Counted from the stretch's first letter, positions 29,936-39,399 are shown. The stretch: DNA of 64,000 bases from an uncultured Blautia sp. (GCA_934373235.1 CAKROW010000002.1:62001-126000); one strand, 5' to 3'. The notes: generated by a model not told the origin, from the sequence alone. Program-made: numbers and translations.

Positions 29936-31660
29936 CTAATTCCACTCGATCCTGAATTTCAGGTTTCCTGCTGTGATCTCATCATGCGACTGAAGCCTGT
30001 ATCTTTCCTGGATCGGTCTTCCGTTTACTCTTGTACCGTTTCTGCTCTGAAGATCAGTAATGTAAATATTTCCACCTTCGTATTCAAGAGCAAAATGCTG
30101 CTTTGACATCATCGGGTCATCGCAGTAGATATCACACTGTGTGGCACGACCGATAATGGCACTTCCCTTGAGGATGTAATCCATCTGCTTTGGCATATCA
30201 CGGCCGTTGCTGATCCAGATACGGATATTTCTTGTTGGAAGCTGATCCATCCTGATGTGCTTGCGTTCCTGGATATCATCCGCTTCGATAACCTCATCAC
30301 CTACGATCAGCACACTTCTTTTCTTTTTGATCCTCTTTAATACGATCAGCGCCACTATGATCAGAATGACAAAGATCACTGTGAGGGCGATAGGCCACCA
30401 TTTCAGGATAAGCTGCACTGCTGACGGTTTCCACTTGGTTGTGATCTTGATCTCTGCACTGCCGATAGCATTTTTTTCATTGGAGGTGTCTGTGATATTC
30501 TTAACCTGAAGTGTGTAATCACCTTTATACAGATCCTCGTCAAAGATCAGGCGTACTGCCAGTTGATCTTCCTCGTCTGCTATTACCTGATTCACGGGAA
30601 TGGTCTTATCACCTCTTGTCAGCTTGTAATTTCCTGCATCCAGACCATTCTCAACTTTTTCGGAAAAGGTTACTGTGATACTGTTCTCTTCGTTACTTTT
30701 GGCTGACACAACTTCCGGAACTGTTTCATCCTTCTGGCTTCTGTCAACAAGGACGGAACAGGTATCTGACATATTTCCCGCACTTAAAAACTTCAGTACA
30801 AAATCTTCGTTCTGATGGCTGACTTTGTTGCTGGAAGCTGTGAATCTGGCACGATAGCTGTTCATCACCGCATCGTACATCTGATTCAGTCCGTCCATCA
30901 CACTGCCGCCGTCTGTGATAGTCCAGGGCACGCCACCTGTGTTCCTGGAAAGTGCTGCGAACTTGCTGCGGTAGTTCTGGGTATCCACCTCAGAATCCCC
31001 TTCTACGTTCTCCACAGCCATTGTATATACCGGGATTCCTCTGGAATTCAGTACAGTCTGCACGCTCTCCACGCCGCGGGTATCATCTGCACAGTCCTTA
31101 CCATCGGAAATCACTGTGATGATCCTTCGCTTCTCAGAGGAAGCTCCCTCTGTCCAGATCCTGTCTGCCGCATAATTGATAGCATCAAACAGCACAGTAT
31201 TCTCATTGTTATTCTGGATCCCCGAGATCACAGATGATGCCTCGTCACGGCTCTCTGTGCCGTTAAGGACTTCTGTAACTGTATCTCCGAAAGTAATAAG
31301 GATCATGCTGTCGGATTCTCTCAGCTTTGAGAGAAACTGTGTAAGAGATGCCTTGATATCCTCTGACCGTCCCGGGGATATGGAGGAAGAAATGTCCATA
31401 AGTATGTAATACTCTACTGCCTCTCCGGTCTCTGCAAAACTGGCATTGTCCATAAGTGCCAGCTTCTCCCCGCCCAGATATGCTTCCAGATCTCCACTTC
31501 CGTCCGGGCTTCTGTAGTAGGCGGTCACATCCGGCATGTTGATATACAACTGCTCGATCCTGTAATCATCTCCTGCCCCATAAGCCGGAACAATGCTGCA
31601 TATCAGACACAGCATAAGGGCTATAAACCCTGTCAGTATTTTTTTCTTTTTCACTCCCAT
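29936..31660 (-). CDS. Secreted-side VWA domain, membrane helix and cytosolic FHA domain protein
   Basis: 574 residues from ATG 31660 (GGAGGGA upstream); an in-frame TTG at 31678 overlaps that site. A signal peptide (1-29) leads to an extracellular VWA domain with an intact MIDAS motif DISSS (89-93) and VISDGKD, so it should bind a metal-dependent protein ligand. An Ig-like segment follows (about 310-400), then a membrane helix (421-441) and a cytosolic FHA domain (478-574) with IIGRATQ, MSKQHF (Arg replaced by Lys) and SRNGTRVNG. It joins an outside adhesion-type domain to an inside phospho-reader. Its start overlaps the preceding FHA gene by ten bases. Confidence 0.88.
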   Translation of the reverse strand: MGVKKKKILTGFIALMLCLICSIVPAYGAGDDYRIEQLYINMPDVTAYYRSPDGSGDLEAYLGGEKLALMDNASFAETGEAVEYYILMDISSSISPGRSEDIKASLTQFLSKLRESDSMILITFGDTVTEVLNGTESRDEASSVISGIQNNNENTVLFDAINYAADRIWTEGASSEKRRIITVISDGKDCADDTRGVESVQTVLNSRGIPVYTMAVENVEGDSEVDTQNYRSKFAALSRNTGGVPWTITDGGSVMDGLNQMYDAVMNSYRARFTASSNKVSHQNEDFVLKFLSAGNMSDTCSVLVDRSQKDETVPEVVSAKSNEENSITVTFSEKVENGLDAGNYKLTRGDKTIPVNQVIADEEDQLAVRLIFDEDLYKGDYTLQVKNITDTSNEKNAIGSAEIKITTKWKPSAVQLILKWWPIALTVIFVILIIVALIVLKRIKKKRSVLIVGDEVIEADDIQERKHIRMDQLPTRNIRIWISNGRDMPKQMDYILKGSAIIGRATQCDIYCDDPMMSKQHFALEYEGGNIYITDLQSRNGTRVNGRPIQERYRLQSHDEITAGNLKFRIEWN

Positions 31661-32271
31661 TGATGTCCCTCCCTGCAAAATGGTATAAACTCAAATCTGC
31701 TCTCTCCAATAGAGATCACATCTCCGGTTTTCAGCTTTGCACTGCCTTTCAGAAGTTCCCCGTTAAGATAAGTCAGATCCACCTCACCATCTACAACAAA
31801 GAATTCTGCTGATTTCCTGTCATAAACAACAGCGCAGTGCTTTCTGGGGGCAATCTTTTTGTCCTCGATCATGTGGATATCCATGTCAGGATCCCTTCCC
31901 ACCCAGTTCATTCCATGGAAGATGCGGTAATCCCGGCCTCTTGCCGGACCCTCCACACATACCAGCCATCCTGTAATGCAGGCGGTTCCTGTACTTGGAC
32001 TGAAAAATCCTACTGTCACAGGATCTTCGTCCGCTCCGATCCCTGCTGAGATCCCACCGGATTTTCCGGAAACAGTTACCTCAGGATCTCCCGGCATCAT
32101 AGCCACGGTCACATCTTCATTGATACTTCCGGGTGCAGCCCGGAATACAGGCACGTTTCCAAGTTTCTGCTGCAGGATGGAGTTCTCCGTCTCCCGTTTC
32201 TGACAGTAAGGACAGCTATCATATTTCTTTGCATCATAATAATGCCCGTTTACACATTTGATCAGCTCCAT
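31651..32271 (-). CDS. Zinc-ribbon and FHA domain protein
   Basis: 206 residues, a paralogue of the 28313-29044 product: ribbon CVNGHYYD/CPYC at about 6-23, a linker, and an FHA fold at about 95-200 (ITGWLVCVEGPARG, NWVGRDPDMDI). The phosphothreonine loop reads IAPRKHC, with Ser replaced by Pro, so it is atypical. It ends ten bases inside the VWA-FHA gene, implying coupled translation. Confidence 0.85.
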   Translation of the reverse strand: MELIKCVNGHYYDAKKYDSCPYCQKRETENSILQQKLGNVPVFRAAPGSINEDVTVAMMPGDPEVTVSGKSGGISAGIGADEDPVTVGFFSPSTGTACITGWLVCVEGPARGRDYRIFHGMNWVGRDPDMDIHMIEDKKIAPRKHCAVVYDRKSAEFFVVDGEVDLTYLNGELLKGSAKLKTGDVISIGESRFEFIPFCREGHQWE

Positions 32272-32314
32272 ATTTCCTTCCTCTGTCTCTTTCCCTTTTC
32301 TTCTCTGTCACGTT

Positions 32315-32388
32315 GGAGCATGTTTGAATAAAACCTTCTGCAGGCACGATTTGCGGGAGAAAATGATTTTTCAGACACGCTCTGATAT
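32315..32388 (-). repeat. Palindromic repeat with GAGCGTGTCTGAAAAATCA arm, inside the island
   Basis: On the minus strand GAGCGTGTCTGAA pairs with TTCAAACATGCTC (12 of 13 positions). The centre contains CTGCAG. It fills the gap between the PP2C and FHA genes. Related copies are at 21140 and 40491. Confidence 0.7.
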
Positions 32389-32392
32389 ATCT

Positions 32393-33142
32393 TTATAATA
32401 CCATAATACACATAGCAGAACAATTATCCATGTCCTTATTTTCGCCATGTTTTCTGACAGTTTTCATCATGGCATCCAGCCAGGTTTCCGGTGTGGTGTT
32501 TTCCCGCAGAAGTTCTTCCATCTCAGGCTCTTTTATGTACTCCCAGAACCCGTCACTGCACAGAAGAAATGCATCTCCTTTTCGGATGTGCAGCTCCTCT
32601 GAGACTTCACATGGATTTTCTTCCCACTCATAGCCAATGGTATGAAGGAGACGGCTTCTGTCGGGATGGTTACGGATCTCATCCGGGGTGATCTCACCGA
32701 TACGGACCAGCATCTGAGGGACGCTCTGGTCTGCGGTCTGATGCCTGATCTGTCCGTCCCGGAACCAGTATAATCTGGAATCACCAATGTGCGCCCAGCA
32801 GGCTGTGTCATCGTTGATCTCAAGGGCTACCATGGTTGTAGCCATTCTGAAAGTATCTGCGGTCTTTTTTTCCAGGACTGCCCTCTGAGATGCCTCAAAA
32901 AGTTCCCTCATAAATTCCGGGCCGGTTTCTTCCACGTCTGTTCCAAACCGGATTGCTGCCTCCACTGCTGTTTCTGAGGCAAGCTTTCCGTTCCCCATAC
33001 CGCCAAGGCCATCTGCCAGGACATAGAGATGACGTCTTTTTGTATCAAGCTTCTGAAAACTGTCTTCATTATAGGGCCTGGTTCCTGCATAACTGTCCTG
33101 GGAAGATCGGATTTTCAGAGATTTTTTAAAAAATTTGAACAT
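32393..33142 (-). CDS. PP2C-family Ser/Thr protein phosphatase
   Basis: 249 residues, soluble. It has all PP2C metal-binding motifs: RPYNEDSF, ADGLGGMGNG, HIGDSRLYWF, SDGFWEYI and DNCSAM. It removes phosphate from Ser/Thr and should oppose the kinases in the island. AAAGGGG lies upstream of the start. It begins 68 bases after the stop of the membrane protein gene. Confidence 0.93.
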   Translation of the reverse strand: MFKFFKKSLKIRSSQDSYAGTRPYNEDSFQKLDTKRRHLYVLADGLGGMGNGKLASETAVEAAIRFGTDVEETGPEFMRELFEASQRAVLEKKTADTFRMATTMVALEINDDTACWAHIGDSRLYWFRDGQIRHQTADQSVPQMLVRIGEITPDEIRNHPDRSRLLHTIGYEWEENPCEVSEELHIRKGDAFLLCSDGFWEYIKEPEMEELLRENTTPETWLDAMMKTVRKHGENKDMDNCSAMCIMVL

Positions 33143-33210
33143 TTGGATCAGGATTCCCCTTTATCGTGTTAATTTTGATTTGGTGCGTCGGCTGATATAT
33201 CTGTTTCTGT

Positions 33211-33999
33211 TTAGTCTGTGGTTGTTCCAGATTCAGATCCGGTACTGTTCTCTGTATTGTTTGAGCTACTACCGGCATTTACTCTGTTCTTCACTTCTTC
33301 AAGTGTGCTGACAACTTCTCCGGATTGATTTACTTTATATTCCGTATATGGAAGACCGCTTCCATCCTGTTCATCATTATCCACTTTCAGTTCAATTTCT
33401 TTAATACTCTTCAACGGAAGATTGCGGAAAAACCTTTCATCATCCTTGCCCCCATTGACCCGAATATCAAAATTATCTTCCTTCAATCCATCCAGTTTAA
33501 CAGAATACTTTTCACTTCCGTCAGCAGTAAGTGGCAGTGTTCCTTTCCAGAGATCAGACTTCCAGCCTTCTGAATCATTATCATAAATTGCCTCACGGAT
33601 ATCTATCGTATTAATGTCACTGCCTAAGCTGTTGGTAACTGTAACCTTAATTGCCTCTGCTGCATTTTCTTCCGGTGCCGTAGTCACACTGGCCTCCGGT
33701 GTTACAGTTCCCTCAGGTTCTTTTGTAGGTTCCGGTGTCTGTGTATCCTCCGGTGTTGTCTCTGCCTCAGCTCCATCCTCGTCACCGATCACCACTACAT
33801 TATCGTCACTTTCCTGGTTCTGTTCCCCATCCTGATAAAGCTGGTATGTAGTAAATCCCAGCCCTCCTGTGGAAGCTGCCAGTACTACTGCCACTGCCAG
33901 GGTGATGTGGAAAGCCCTTTTATATTTTTTTGCTTCTCTGTCATTTCCTCTGGAATTCTGTACATTCCGGAATGAATTTTTCTTTTCATTTCTGTCCAT
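33211..33999 (-). CDS. Single-pass membrane protein with Thr/Pro-rich extracellular stalk, unknown
   Basis: 262 residues. A basic cytosolic start (about 1-30) is followed by one membrane helix (31-53), an acidic Thr/Pro/Glu-rich stalk (about 60-116) and a small beta-rich domain (about 117-235, IKVTVTNSLGSDINTIDIREAI). It ends in a Ser/Gly/Thr tail. By the positive-inside rule the stalk and domain face outside. I do not recognise the domain. It starts three bases after the pseudokinase stop and is probably the membrane partner of that protein. Confidence 0.75.
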   Translation of the reverse strand: MDRNEKKNSFRNVQNSRGNDREAKKYKRAFHITLAVAVVLAASTGGLGFTTYQLYQDGEQNQESDDNVVVIGDEDGAEAETTPEDTQTPEPTKEPEGTVTPEASVTTAPEENAAEAIKVTVTNSLGSDINTIDIREAIYDNDSEGWKSDLWKGTLPLTADGSEKYSVKLDGLKEDNFDIRVNGGKDDERFFRNLPLKSIKEIELKVDNDEQDGSGLPYTEYKVNQSGEVVSTLEEVKNRVNAGSSSNNTENSTGSESGTTTD

Positions 34000-34002
34000 A
34001 CA

Positions 34003-34947
34003 CTATTTCCTCCCTCTTGCCCTGTTTTCAAGCATTTCCAGAATATCTCCTGCTGTCTTCGGGCGTTTTCCGGCATCTTTTTCTGTGAGAAGGCTGACTA
34101 TGATATCTGTATCCCTGTCACCGGTTTTGAGATATTTCTTTTTTCTCATTTTGGGCTCCTGCCACAGGAATCTTCCTGTGTGGATCTCATATCCGATCAC
34201 TCCCACAGAGTAAAGGTCTGCGTTCATCTGAGGATTTTTCCGTGCCAGAAGTTCCGGTGCCATGTATTCTTCCTGAAAAGTTCCGATCCTTCCTCCTGAA
34301 AATTCATAAAGCTTCCATCTGGCAACTCCGAAATCCAGCAGCCGTATCCTGCCATCCTCATCAATAAAAACATTATCAGACGAAAGGTTAAAATGTGCGA
34401 TCCCACGGTCGTGAAGCCTCTTTACTGCGCCAAGAAGCTGTACAGTCACATTATCCTCCACCTTTTCTCCCCGTTCCAGAAAATCCGCCACAGTCTCACC
34501 TTTAATGTATTCCATCACTGTGTAGGCTGTATTGTTTTCCTCAAGGACACGGTAGATATTTACCGGTTCCTCCAGGTCCTGATTCCTGTGAAGTTTCTGA
34601 GCCTCCTGCACAAAAGCCTCCAGTCCTTTTTCAAATAATCCCTGGCATTTGGGATTCCTGGGCTGAACCAGCTCATCCTCTTTTCTCACTGCCAACTGTC
34701 TGGGAAAGTACTCCCTGATGGCCACCCGCCGTCTCAGTACACCGTCCCATGCCAGATACACAAAAGAATAATCGGAGCAGCTTAAAGGTCTTCCGATGAT
34801 AAATCTGCCTGAAAGAACTGATTCCAGGGGCAGGATATCCTCCGGAATATCCGGATTTTTCCTCATTTCTTCTGCGGAAAATCCACATGCCGGACATTTA
34901 TCATTCTGTTCTCCGTATTCCCTCATACAACCCATGCATCTTTTCAC
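34003..34947 (-). CDS. Zinc-ribbon pseudokinase (Ser/Thr kinase fold with lost catalytic residues)
   Basis: 314 residues starting at GTG 34947, with GGAGG seven bases upstream; GTGA overlaps the stop of the PP2C gene, a classic coupling. Ribbon cysteines lie at 4-7 and 18-21. The kinase fold is clear, but the glycine loop reads GRPLSCSDYSF instead of GxGGFG, the ATP-binding Lys is Arg (VAIREY, residue 78), and HRD is HFN (185-187). DFG (205-207) and MAPEL remain. Three losses together make phosphotransfer very unlikely. It probably acts as a scaffold or allosteric partner. It has no membrane helix. Confidence 0.87.
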   Translation of the reverse strand: MKRCMGCMREYGEQNDKCPACGFSAEEMRKNPDIPEDILPLESVLSGRFIIGRPLSCSDYSFVYLAWDGVLRRRVAIREYFPRQLAVRKEDELVQPRNPKCQGLFEKGLEAFVQEAQKLHRNQDLEEPVNIYRVLEENNTAYTVMEYIKGETVADFLERGEKVEDNVTVQLLGAVKRLHDRGIAHFNLSSDNVFIDEDGRIRLLDFGVARWKLYEFSGGRIGTFQEEYMAPELLARKNPQMNADLYSVGVIGYEIHTGRFLWQEPKMRKKKYLKTGDRDTDIIVSLLTEKDAGKRPKTAGDILEMLENRARGRK

Positions 34948-35759
34948 TGATCTTCCTCCAGTCTGCTGGTGATCTTTCTTTCCGGCACACCGGTACACTG
35001 CATAGCGATCACCGTAGTATTATCCTGCTTGCCTGTTGAAAGGCGGTATGCCTCTTCGCAGAGCCTTCTGGCTGCAATGGACATGTTTCCGCCGCTTTCC
35101 TCCACGATTGCCTGGATCTGAAATCTGTTCAGGCTTTTGTACAGTCCGTCACTTGCAAGGATCACAACATCTCCGGGCTTCATATAAACAGGTTTGCTTC
35201 CTGTGTCAATGATAGGCAGCCCGCCTACACCGATAAAGCTGATCAGCGCTTCACCCTGACCCCGTTCACTTTCTGCCCTGGCTTCCTCCCTTGTGATCTC
35301 ACCGTTATTCATCATCTGCTCCAGGTGGAGATTATAATTATGCATTCTGGTCACTGTGTGAAGTCCCTGATCATCCATAAAATAGATCACACTGTCTCCC
35401 ACACTTCCCCAGTACAAACGGTTCTCCTTCACTAGAACGATCACTGCCGTGGATCCGCCCCGCATAACGTTTCCATCCCGGTCTGTCAGTCCGGAAACAA
35501 TCTCATCTGCCTTTACAAAAGCCCGGTTCATCCATCTGGTGTACATAGCCTCATCTTCTTCAAAATCCCTTTCATAGGATTCAAATATGGCATTGACCGC
35601 TTCCCTGCTGGCACGTTCTCCACCGGACATTCCACCCATTCCGTCACATACAACTGCAAGGACCATATCTTCCTTTACAGAAAACTGCATGGCATCCTGC
35701 TGGCTTGTACGGTCTCCGATTATTGTATAGCTTCCTGTCTCAATCAATTTATTTTCCAT
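34944..35759 (-). CDS. PP2C-family Ser/Thr protein phosphatase
   Basis: 271 residues from ATG 35759 (CAGGT upstream); an in-frame TTG at 35774 is less likely. PP2C motifs are CDGMGGMSGGE, GSVGDSVIYF, ASDGLYKS and KQDNTTV. The first motif is RTSQQDAM rather than RxxNED, but its Asp is kept. It is the second phosphatase of the island. The active kinase gene lies 35 bases upstream and the pseudokinase is translationally coupled downstream. Confidence 0.92.
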   Translation of the reverse strand: MENKLIETGSYTIIGDRTSQQDAMQFSVKEDMVLAVVCDGMGGMSGGERASREAVNAIFESYERDFEEDEAMYTRWMNRAFVKADEIVSGLTDRDGNVMRGGSTAVIVLVKENRLYWGSVGDSVIYFMDDQGLHTVTRMHNYNLHLEQMMNNGEITREEARAESERGQGEALISFIGVGGLPIIDTGSKPVYMKPGDVVILASDGLYKSLNRFQIQAIVEESGGNMSIAARRLCEEAYRLSTGKQDNTTVIAMQCTGVPERKITSRLEEDQ

Positions 35760-35794
35760 AACTTTACCTGCCAAAATCTTTAATGAACCGCCGC

Positions 35795-36913
35795 CTAAAT
35801 AAGCAGGGCTATCACTATGATCAAAAGAATGACGCCTGCCACTCCAAGGATCATATACATAAGTCTGTTTTTATCCGGGTCTTTATCTGAGTGCTTCCCG
35901 GAAATTCCGGATGTATCCAGAAGATCCGGATTGGCTTCCTTCAGATCCGTATAAAAGCTCCGGATATCCATATATCGGTCCTCAACCTTCAGGGAAAGAG
36001 CCTTCATAAGTGCCTGCTCTGTTCTTCGGTTTATATGGGCTTCTTTAAAGCCCCGTTTCGTCAGCTTATCTTCCTCAATACGGGACATGGAATCCTGAGG
36101 AATACAGCCCATGATACACCGGTATATGGTAGCTGCCAGAGCATATACATCCATCCAGGGACCGATCTTATATCCGGTCCTGTACTGTTCCGGCGGTGCG
36201 TAGCCGTGTTTTACCATAACCATCTGGCTTGCTCCCTGCTGTTCCTGACAGGTATACTTGGCACCTCCCAGATCCATGATCTTCATATAACCGTTTGTCA
36301 GACAGCGGATATTATCCGGAGAAATATCTCTGTGCAGCACACCGGACTCATTCATTACGATAAGAGAACGTATCACCGGCCTCAGCATACAAAAGGTTTC
36401 GGAAAACGAAAGCTTTCCACCCTTTTTTTTCAGGTAAGACGCCAGGTCTTCTCCCTCCAGATATTCCATCACAATATAAGCTGTATTATTCTCCTCAAAA
36501 TAATCCAGAAAGTTTACAACACCCTGTTTTTCTTCCAGATTATGAAGGATGTAGGCTTCATGGAGAAACTTGTTCTTGCATATCTGGTAATACTGCCTGG
36601 AATGTGCGTTGTCCTGGACCAGCACGGTTTTGCCCTGTTTTCTGTTGAGAAGGCCCTGGACAAAAAGCTCTTTTACTGCCACTCTCTGCCCGGAGGCAAG
36701 ATCCCTGGCTATGTAGGTGATCCCAAAACCGCCCTGTCCGATGCTTGCACCTACCAGATACCTGCCCTTTAAAACAGAATAGACCGGCAGTTGATGAGAT
36801 GGGCTTACATAACTGCCGGCCACATTTTTGCATACCCTGCACTGTGTCTCTCCCGGCTGCAGTTCATTCATGCAGTATGCACAGATTCTTTCCGTATCAA
36901 AAACATTTGTCAT
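35795..36913 (-). CDS. Tail-anchored Ser/Thr protein kinase
   Basis: 372 residues. Ribbon cysteines (CAYC, CRVC) at about 11-28, then a kinase domain at about 50-320 with GQGGFG, Lys81 (VAVK), HRDISPDN (194-201) and DLG (214-216) in place of DFG, which is tolerated in many kinases. A single C-terminal membrane helix at about 351-371 leaves no ectodomain. It follows the FHA-ABC transporter gene by 60 bases, like mycobacterial PknF next to Rv1747, so that transporter is a likely substrate. Confidence 0.92.
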   Translation of the reverse strand: MTNVFDTERICAYCMNELQPGETQCRVCKNVAGSYVSPSHQLPVYSVLKGRYLVGASIGQGGFGITYIARDLASGQRVAVKELFVQGLLNRKQGKTVLVQDNAHSRQYYQICKNKFLHEAYILHNLEEKQGVVNFLDYFEENNTAYIVMEYLEGEDLASYLKKKGGKLSFSETFCMLRPVIRSLIVMNESGVLHRDISPDNIRCLTNGYMKIMDLGGAKYTCQEQQGASQMVMVKHGYAPPEQYRTGYKIGPWMDVYALAATIYRCIMGCIPQDSMSRIEEDKLTKRGFKEAHINRRTEQALMKALSLKVEDRYMDIRSFYTDLKEANPDLLDTSGISGKHSDKDPDKNRLMYMILGVAGVILLIIVIALLI

Positions 36914-36973
36914 ACTCTTTCTCCTTCCGGAGGGCTGCCGCCTTTTCAGGCAGCAGCCTTTTTCATATTTATC

Positions 36974-39322
36974 TTATCTGCCATCCTTTGAAAGATTACG
37001 CAGAAGAATCATACACAGGATCATACAAAGCAGTGACATCCCGATGAGAACACCCCAGGTCAGTCCCAGATGACTTCCCACAGATTCAAATATCTTCTGG
37101 AATTCATGCTCTGCTGTAGGGATCTGCTCCTGGATCTTCATTGTCAGGTCATTAAGTCCTGCTATGCTTCCAAGACTCTCCACTGACCATTTGCTGATGG
37201 TTGCATAGGAAATATATTCACCGGCTCCTTTCAGCTCAAAGAGGATCCCTGAGAACAGAAGCTGTACGATCAGTACGAAGGGTGCCAGTGTCATGGCCTT
37301 ATCGCCGCTCTTTACAAGGGATGAGATCACAAAACCAAGTGCCATGGATGCTTCAATGGTGATCCACATGGTGATAAATGTCTCCATAAACGGATTGGAA
37401 AACAGGATTCCTTCTTCTGCCGAACCTACAGTCAGTGTGAAGATTCCTGTGATCAGAAGTGCCTGGATCATTCCAAGAAGCGTCTGAACCGCAAACTTGG
37501 AGAGCACATACCAGGGAAGCTTCAGATCACCCATGTATTCACGCTTAAGGATAGCACGCTCTTTACAGATCTCCTGGATGGAGTTAAATAATCCGATCCA
37601 GATAGCCGCACAGCTTAAGGAAAACAGGATGGACTTGGTATCCTCATAAATATCAAACACCTTATCATTGGCAACTACAGCCAGCAGAAGTGCGATCAGC
37701 ACAGGCTGCAGAAACAATATCCCCAGCCTTGGAAGGTCATTTTTGAGAAGTTCCATATACCGAAGGGAGAGAATCGGGAACTGTCTGATCTGGATTCCTT
37801 TTTTTCTCTTTTTCAGATCCTGTTTCTTATTGTCCTGTTCAAAATGTACATCTTCCTGAAGGCTCTTATATTTCTGTGACCAGGTCTGGGGATCCTCGGA
37901 GATCATATTGTAAATATCTACCAGATTCTCAGTATCGAAGAATTTCTTTGCTTCTTCTGTAGTTCCGCAGAAACAAAGTCTTCCGCCCTGCCCCATAAAG
38001 ATAACCTTGTCGCACAGCTCCAGACTCTGTGTGGTATGTGTAACCATGACAATGGTCTTGCCCTGTGTTTTGGACAGCTTGTTCAGGGTGATCATCAGCT
38101 TCTGCTCTGTTCCCGGGTCAAGTCCTGATGTAGGCTCATCAAGGAAAAATACACTTGGGTCTGCAAGAAGCTCTACTGCAATACTTGCACGCTTCTTCTG
38201 GCCTCCGGAAAGTTTACGGATCAGTGTATTCTGATGCTCGGAAAGCTCTACCATGTTAAGGACCTGATCTATGCGCTTCTCCTTCTCTGCTTTGGATGTA
38301 TCGGACGGCATCTTCAGGTTGGCTGTATAGTGGAGCATCCTGCGAAGTGTAAGGTTCTCAAAGATAATATCCTCCTGCGGGACATAACCGATGATACTTT
38401 TCCACTCATTGAAATGTACCCTCAGATCCACACCATTGTACATGATGCTTCCCTGAACCTTCTTGTCAAAACCGCTGATGGCATTCATAAGAGTGGTCTT
38501 ACCTGCTCCGGAACCACCTATGATAGCCACGAAATCATTACTCTCAATGTGGCAGTTTACATCATTGAGGATACGCTTGCGGTTCTTGCCAACATATTTG
38601 TTTACCCCTTTGATATCAATATGGGTACCCTGGCGGGCAGTCTTGTAAAATACCATTCCGTCTGTGTACAGCAAGGTACTGTTGAGGATGGTGATTACAT
38701 CCTTCTCCTTTAACAGGGCACTTCTGTTTAAAGATCTTCCGTTAAGAAGGATTCCGTTGGAGCTGTTATTGTCAACCAGCATCATGCCTTCCGGAGTTTT
38801 GCGGATATATGCATGAACCCTGGATACACACGGATGCGGAAGAACTACGTCATTCTCAGTTCCACGTCCGATGCTGATCTGTTTGGAAAGAATAGGAGCT
38901 TTTCTCCATACTCCGTCTCCGGAATGATTGATGTAGAGCATGACCACTGATGTCTCCGGTGTGCTCTCCTTTGGCTGGATCCTCAGGATATTTCCGTTAA
39001 AGATCTCCACATATGTGGAATTTCCCCGAAAAAACCTTCTGGTTCCCATAGTTTCCACGATGGTACCGTTGGTACTTCCAACATCTGCAAAAAGTACACG
39101 GTTTCCGACAATTTTAAGCTTGCCGTGTACATGGGATACGATATTAGAATTGATGACAATATCACACTGGCCCGGATTTGATCCGAAGTACAGTCTGTCC
39201 TTCTGGAATCTGTCCAGACTTATTTCCTGGATCTTACCGTTATTGTCGATAATGACAAGATACTTTCCGCTGGCCTGAGGCTGCGGAATCCCTTTTTGGG
39301 TAAATTCTGTTGCCCTTTCCAT
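36974..39322 (-). CDS. FHA-FHA-ABC transporter fusion (Rv1747-like)
   Basis: 782 residues from ATG 39322, which has AGGAG eight bases upstream; a longer frame to 39364 is unsupported. FHA1 (about 20-115) has an altered loop, VSHVHG. FHA2 (about 145-222) is canonical (SIGRGTENDVV, VSRVHA, SSNGILLNG). The ABC ATPase (about 235-470) has GGSGAGKTT (269-277), LSGGQKKR and FLDEPTSGLD. The C-terminal part has about six membrane helices of ABC2 type. This order matches mycobacterial Rv1747, an exporter linked to cell-envelope lipids and controlled by kinase PknF through FHA docking. Confidence 0.93.
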   Translation of the reverse strand: MERATEFTQKGIPQPQASGKYLVIIDNNGKIQEISLDRFQKDRLYFGSNPGQCDIVINSNIVSHVHGKLKIVGNRVLFADVGSTNGTIVETMGTRRFFRGNSTYVEIFNGNILRIQPKESTPETSVVMLYINHSGDGVWRKAPILSKQISIGRGTENDVVLPHPCVSRVHAYIRKTPEGMMLVDNNSSNGILLNGRSLNRSALLKEKDVITILNSTLLYTDGMVFYKTARQGTHIDIKGVNKYVGKNRKRILNDVNCHIESNDFVAIIGGSGAGKTTLMNAISGFDKKVQGSIMYNGVDLRVHFNEWKSIIGYVPQEDIIFENLTLRRMLHYTANLKMPSDTSKAEKEKRIDQVLNMVELSEHQNTLIRKLSGGQKKRASIAVELLADPSVFFLDEPTSGLDPGTEQKLMITLNKLSKTQGKTIVMVTHTTQSLELCDKVIFMGQGGRLCFCGTTEEAKKFFDTENLVDIYNMISEDPQTWSQKYKSLQEDVHFEQDNKKQDLKKRKKGIQIRQFPILSLRYMELLKNDLPRLGILFLQPVLIALLLAVVANDKVFDIYEDTKSILFSLSCAAIWIGLFNSIQEICKERAILKREYMGDLKLPWYVLSKFAVQTLLGMIQALLITGIFTLTVGSAEEGILFSNPFMETFITMWITIEASMALGFVISSLVKSGDKAMTLAPFVLIVQLLFSGILFELKGAGEYISYATISKWSVESLGSIAGLNDLTMKIQEQIPTAEHEFQKIFESVGSHLGLTWGVLIGMSLLCMILCMILLRNLSKDGR

Positions 39323-39399
39323 ACATGCTTCTCCTAAAATATGTATTTTATATTCACTGTCCACTATAACAGTTTACAGTTTCACATTTGTCCCGGAGA

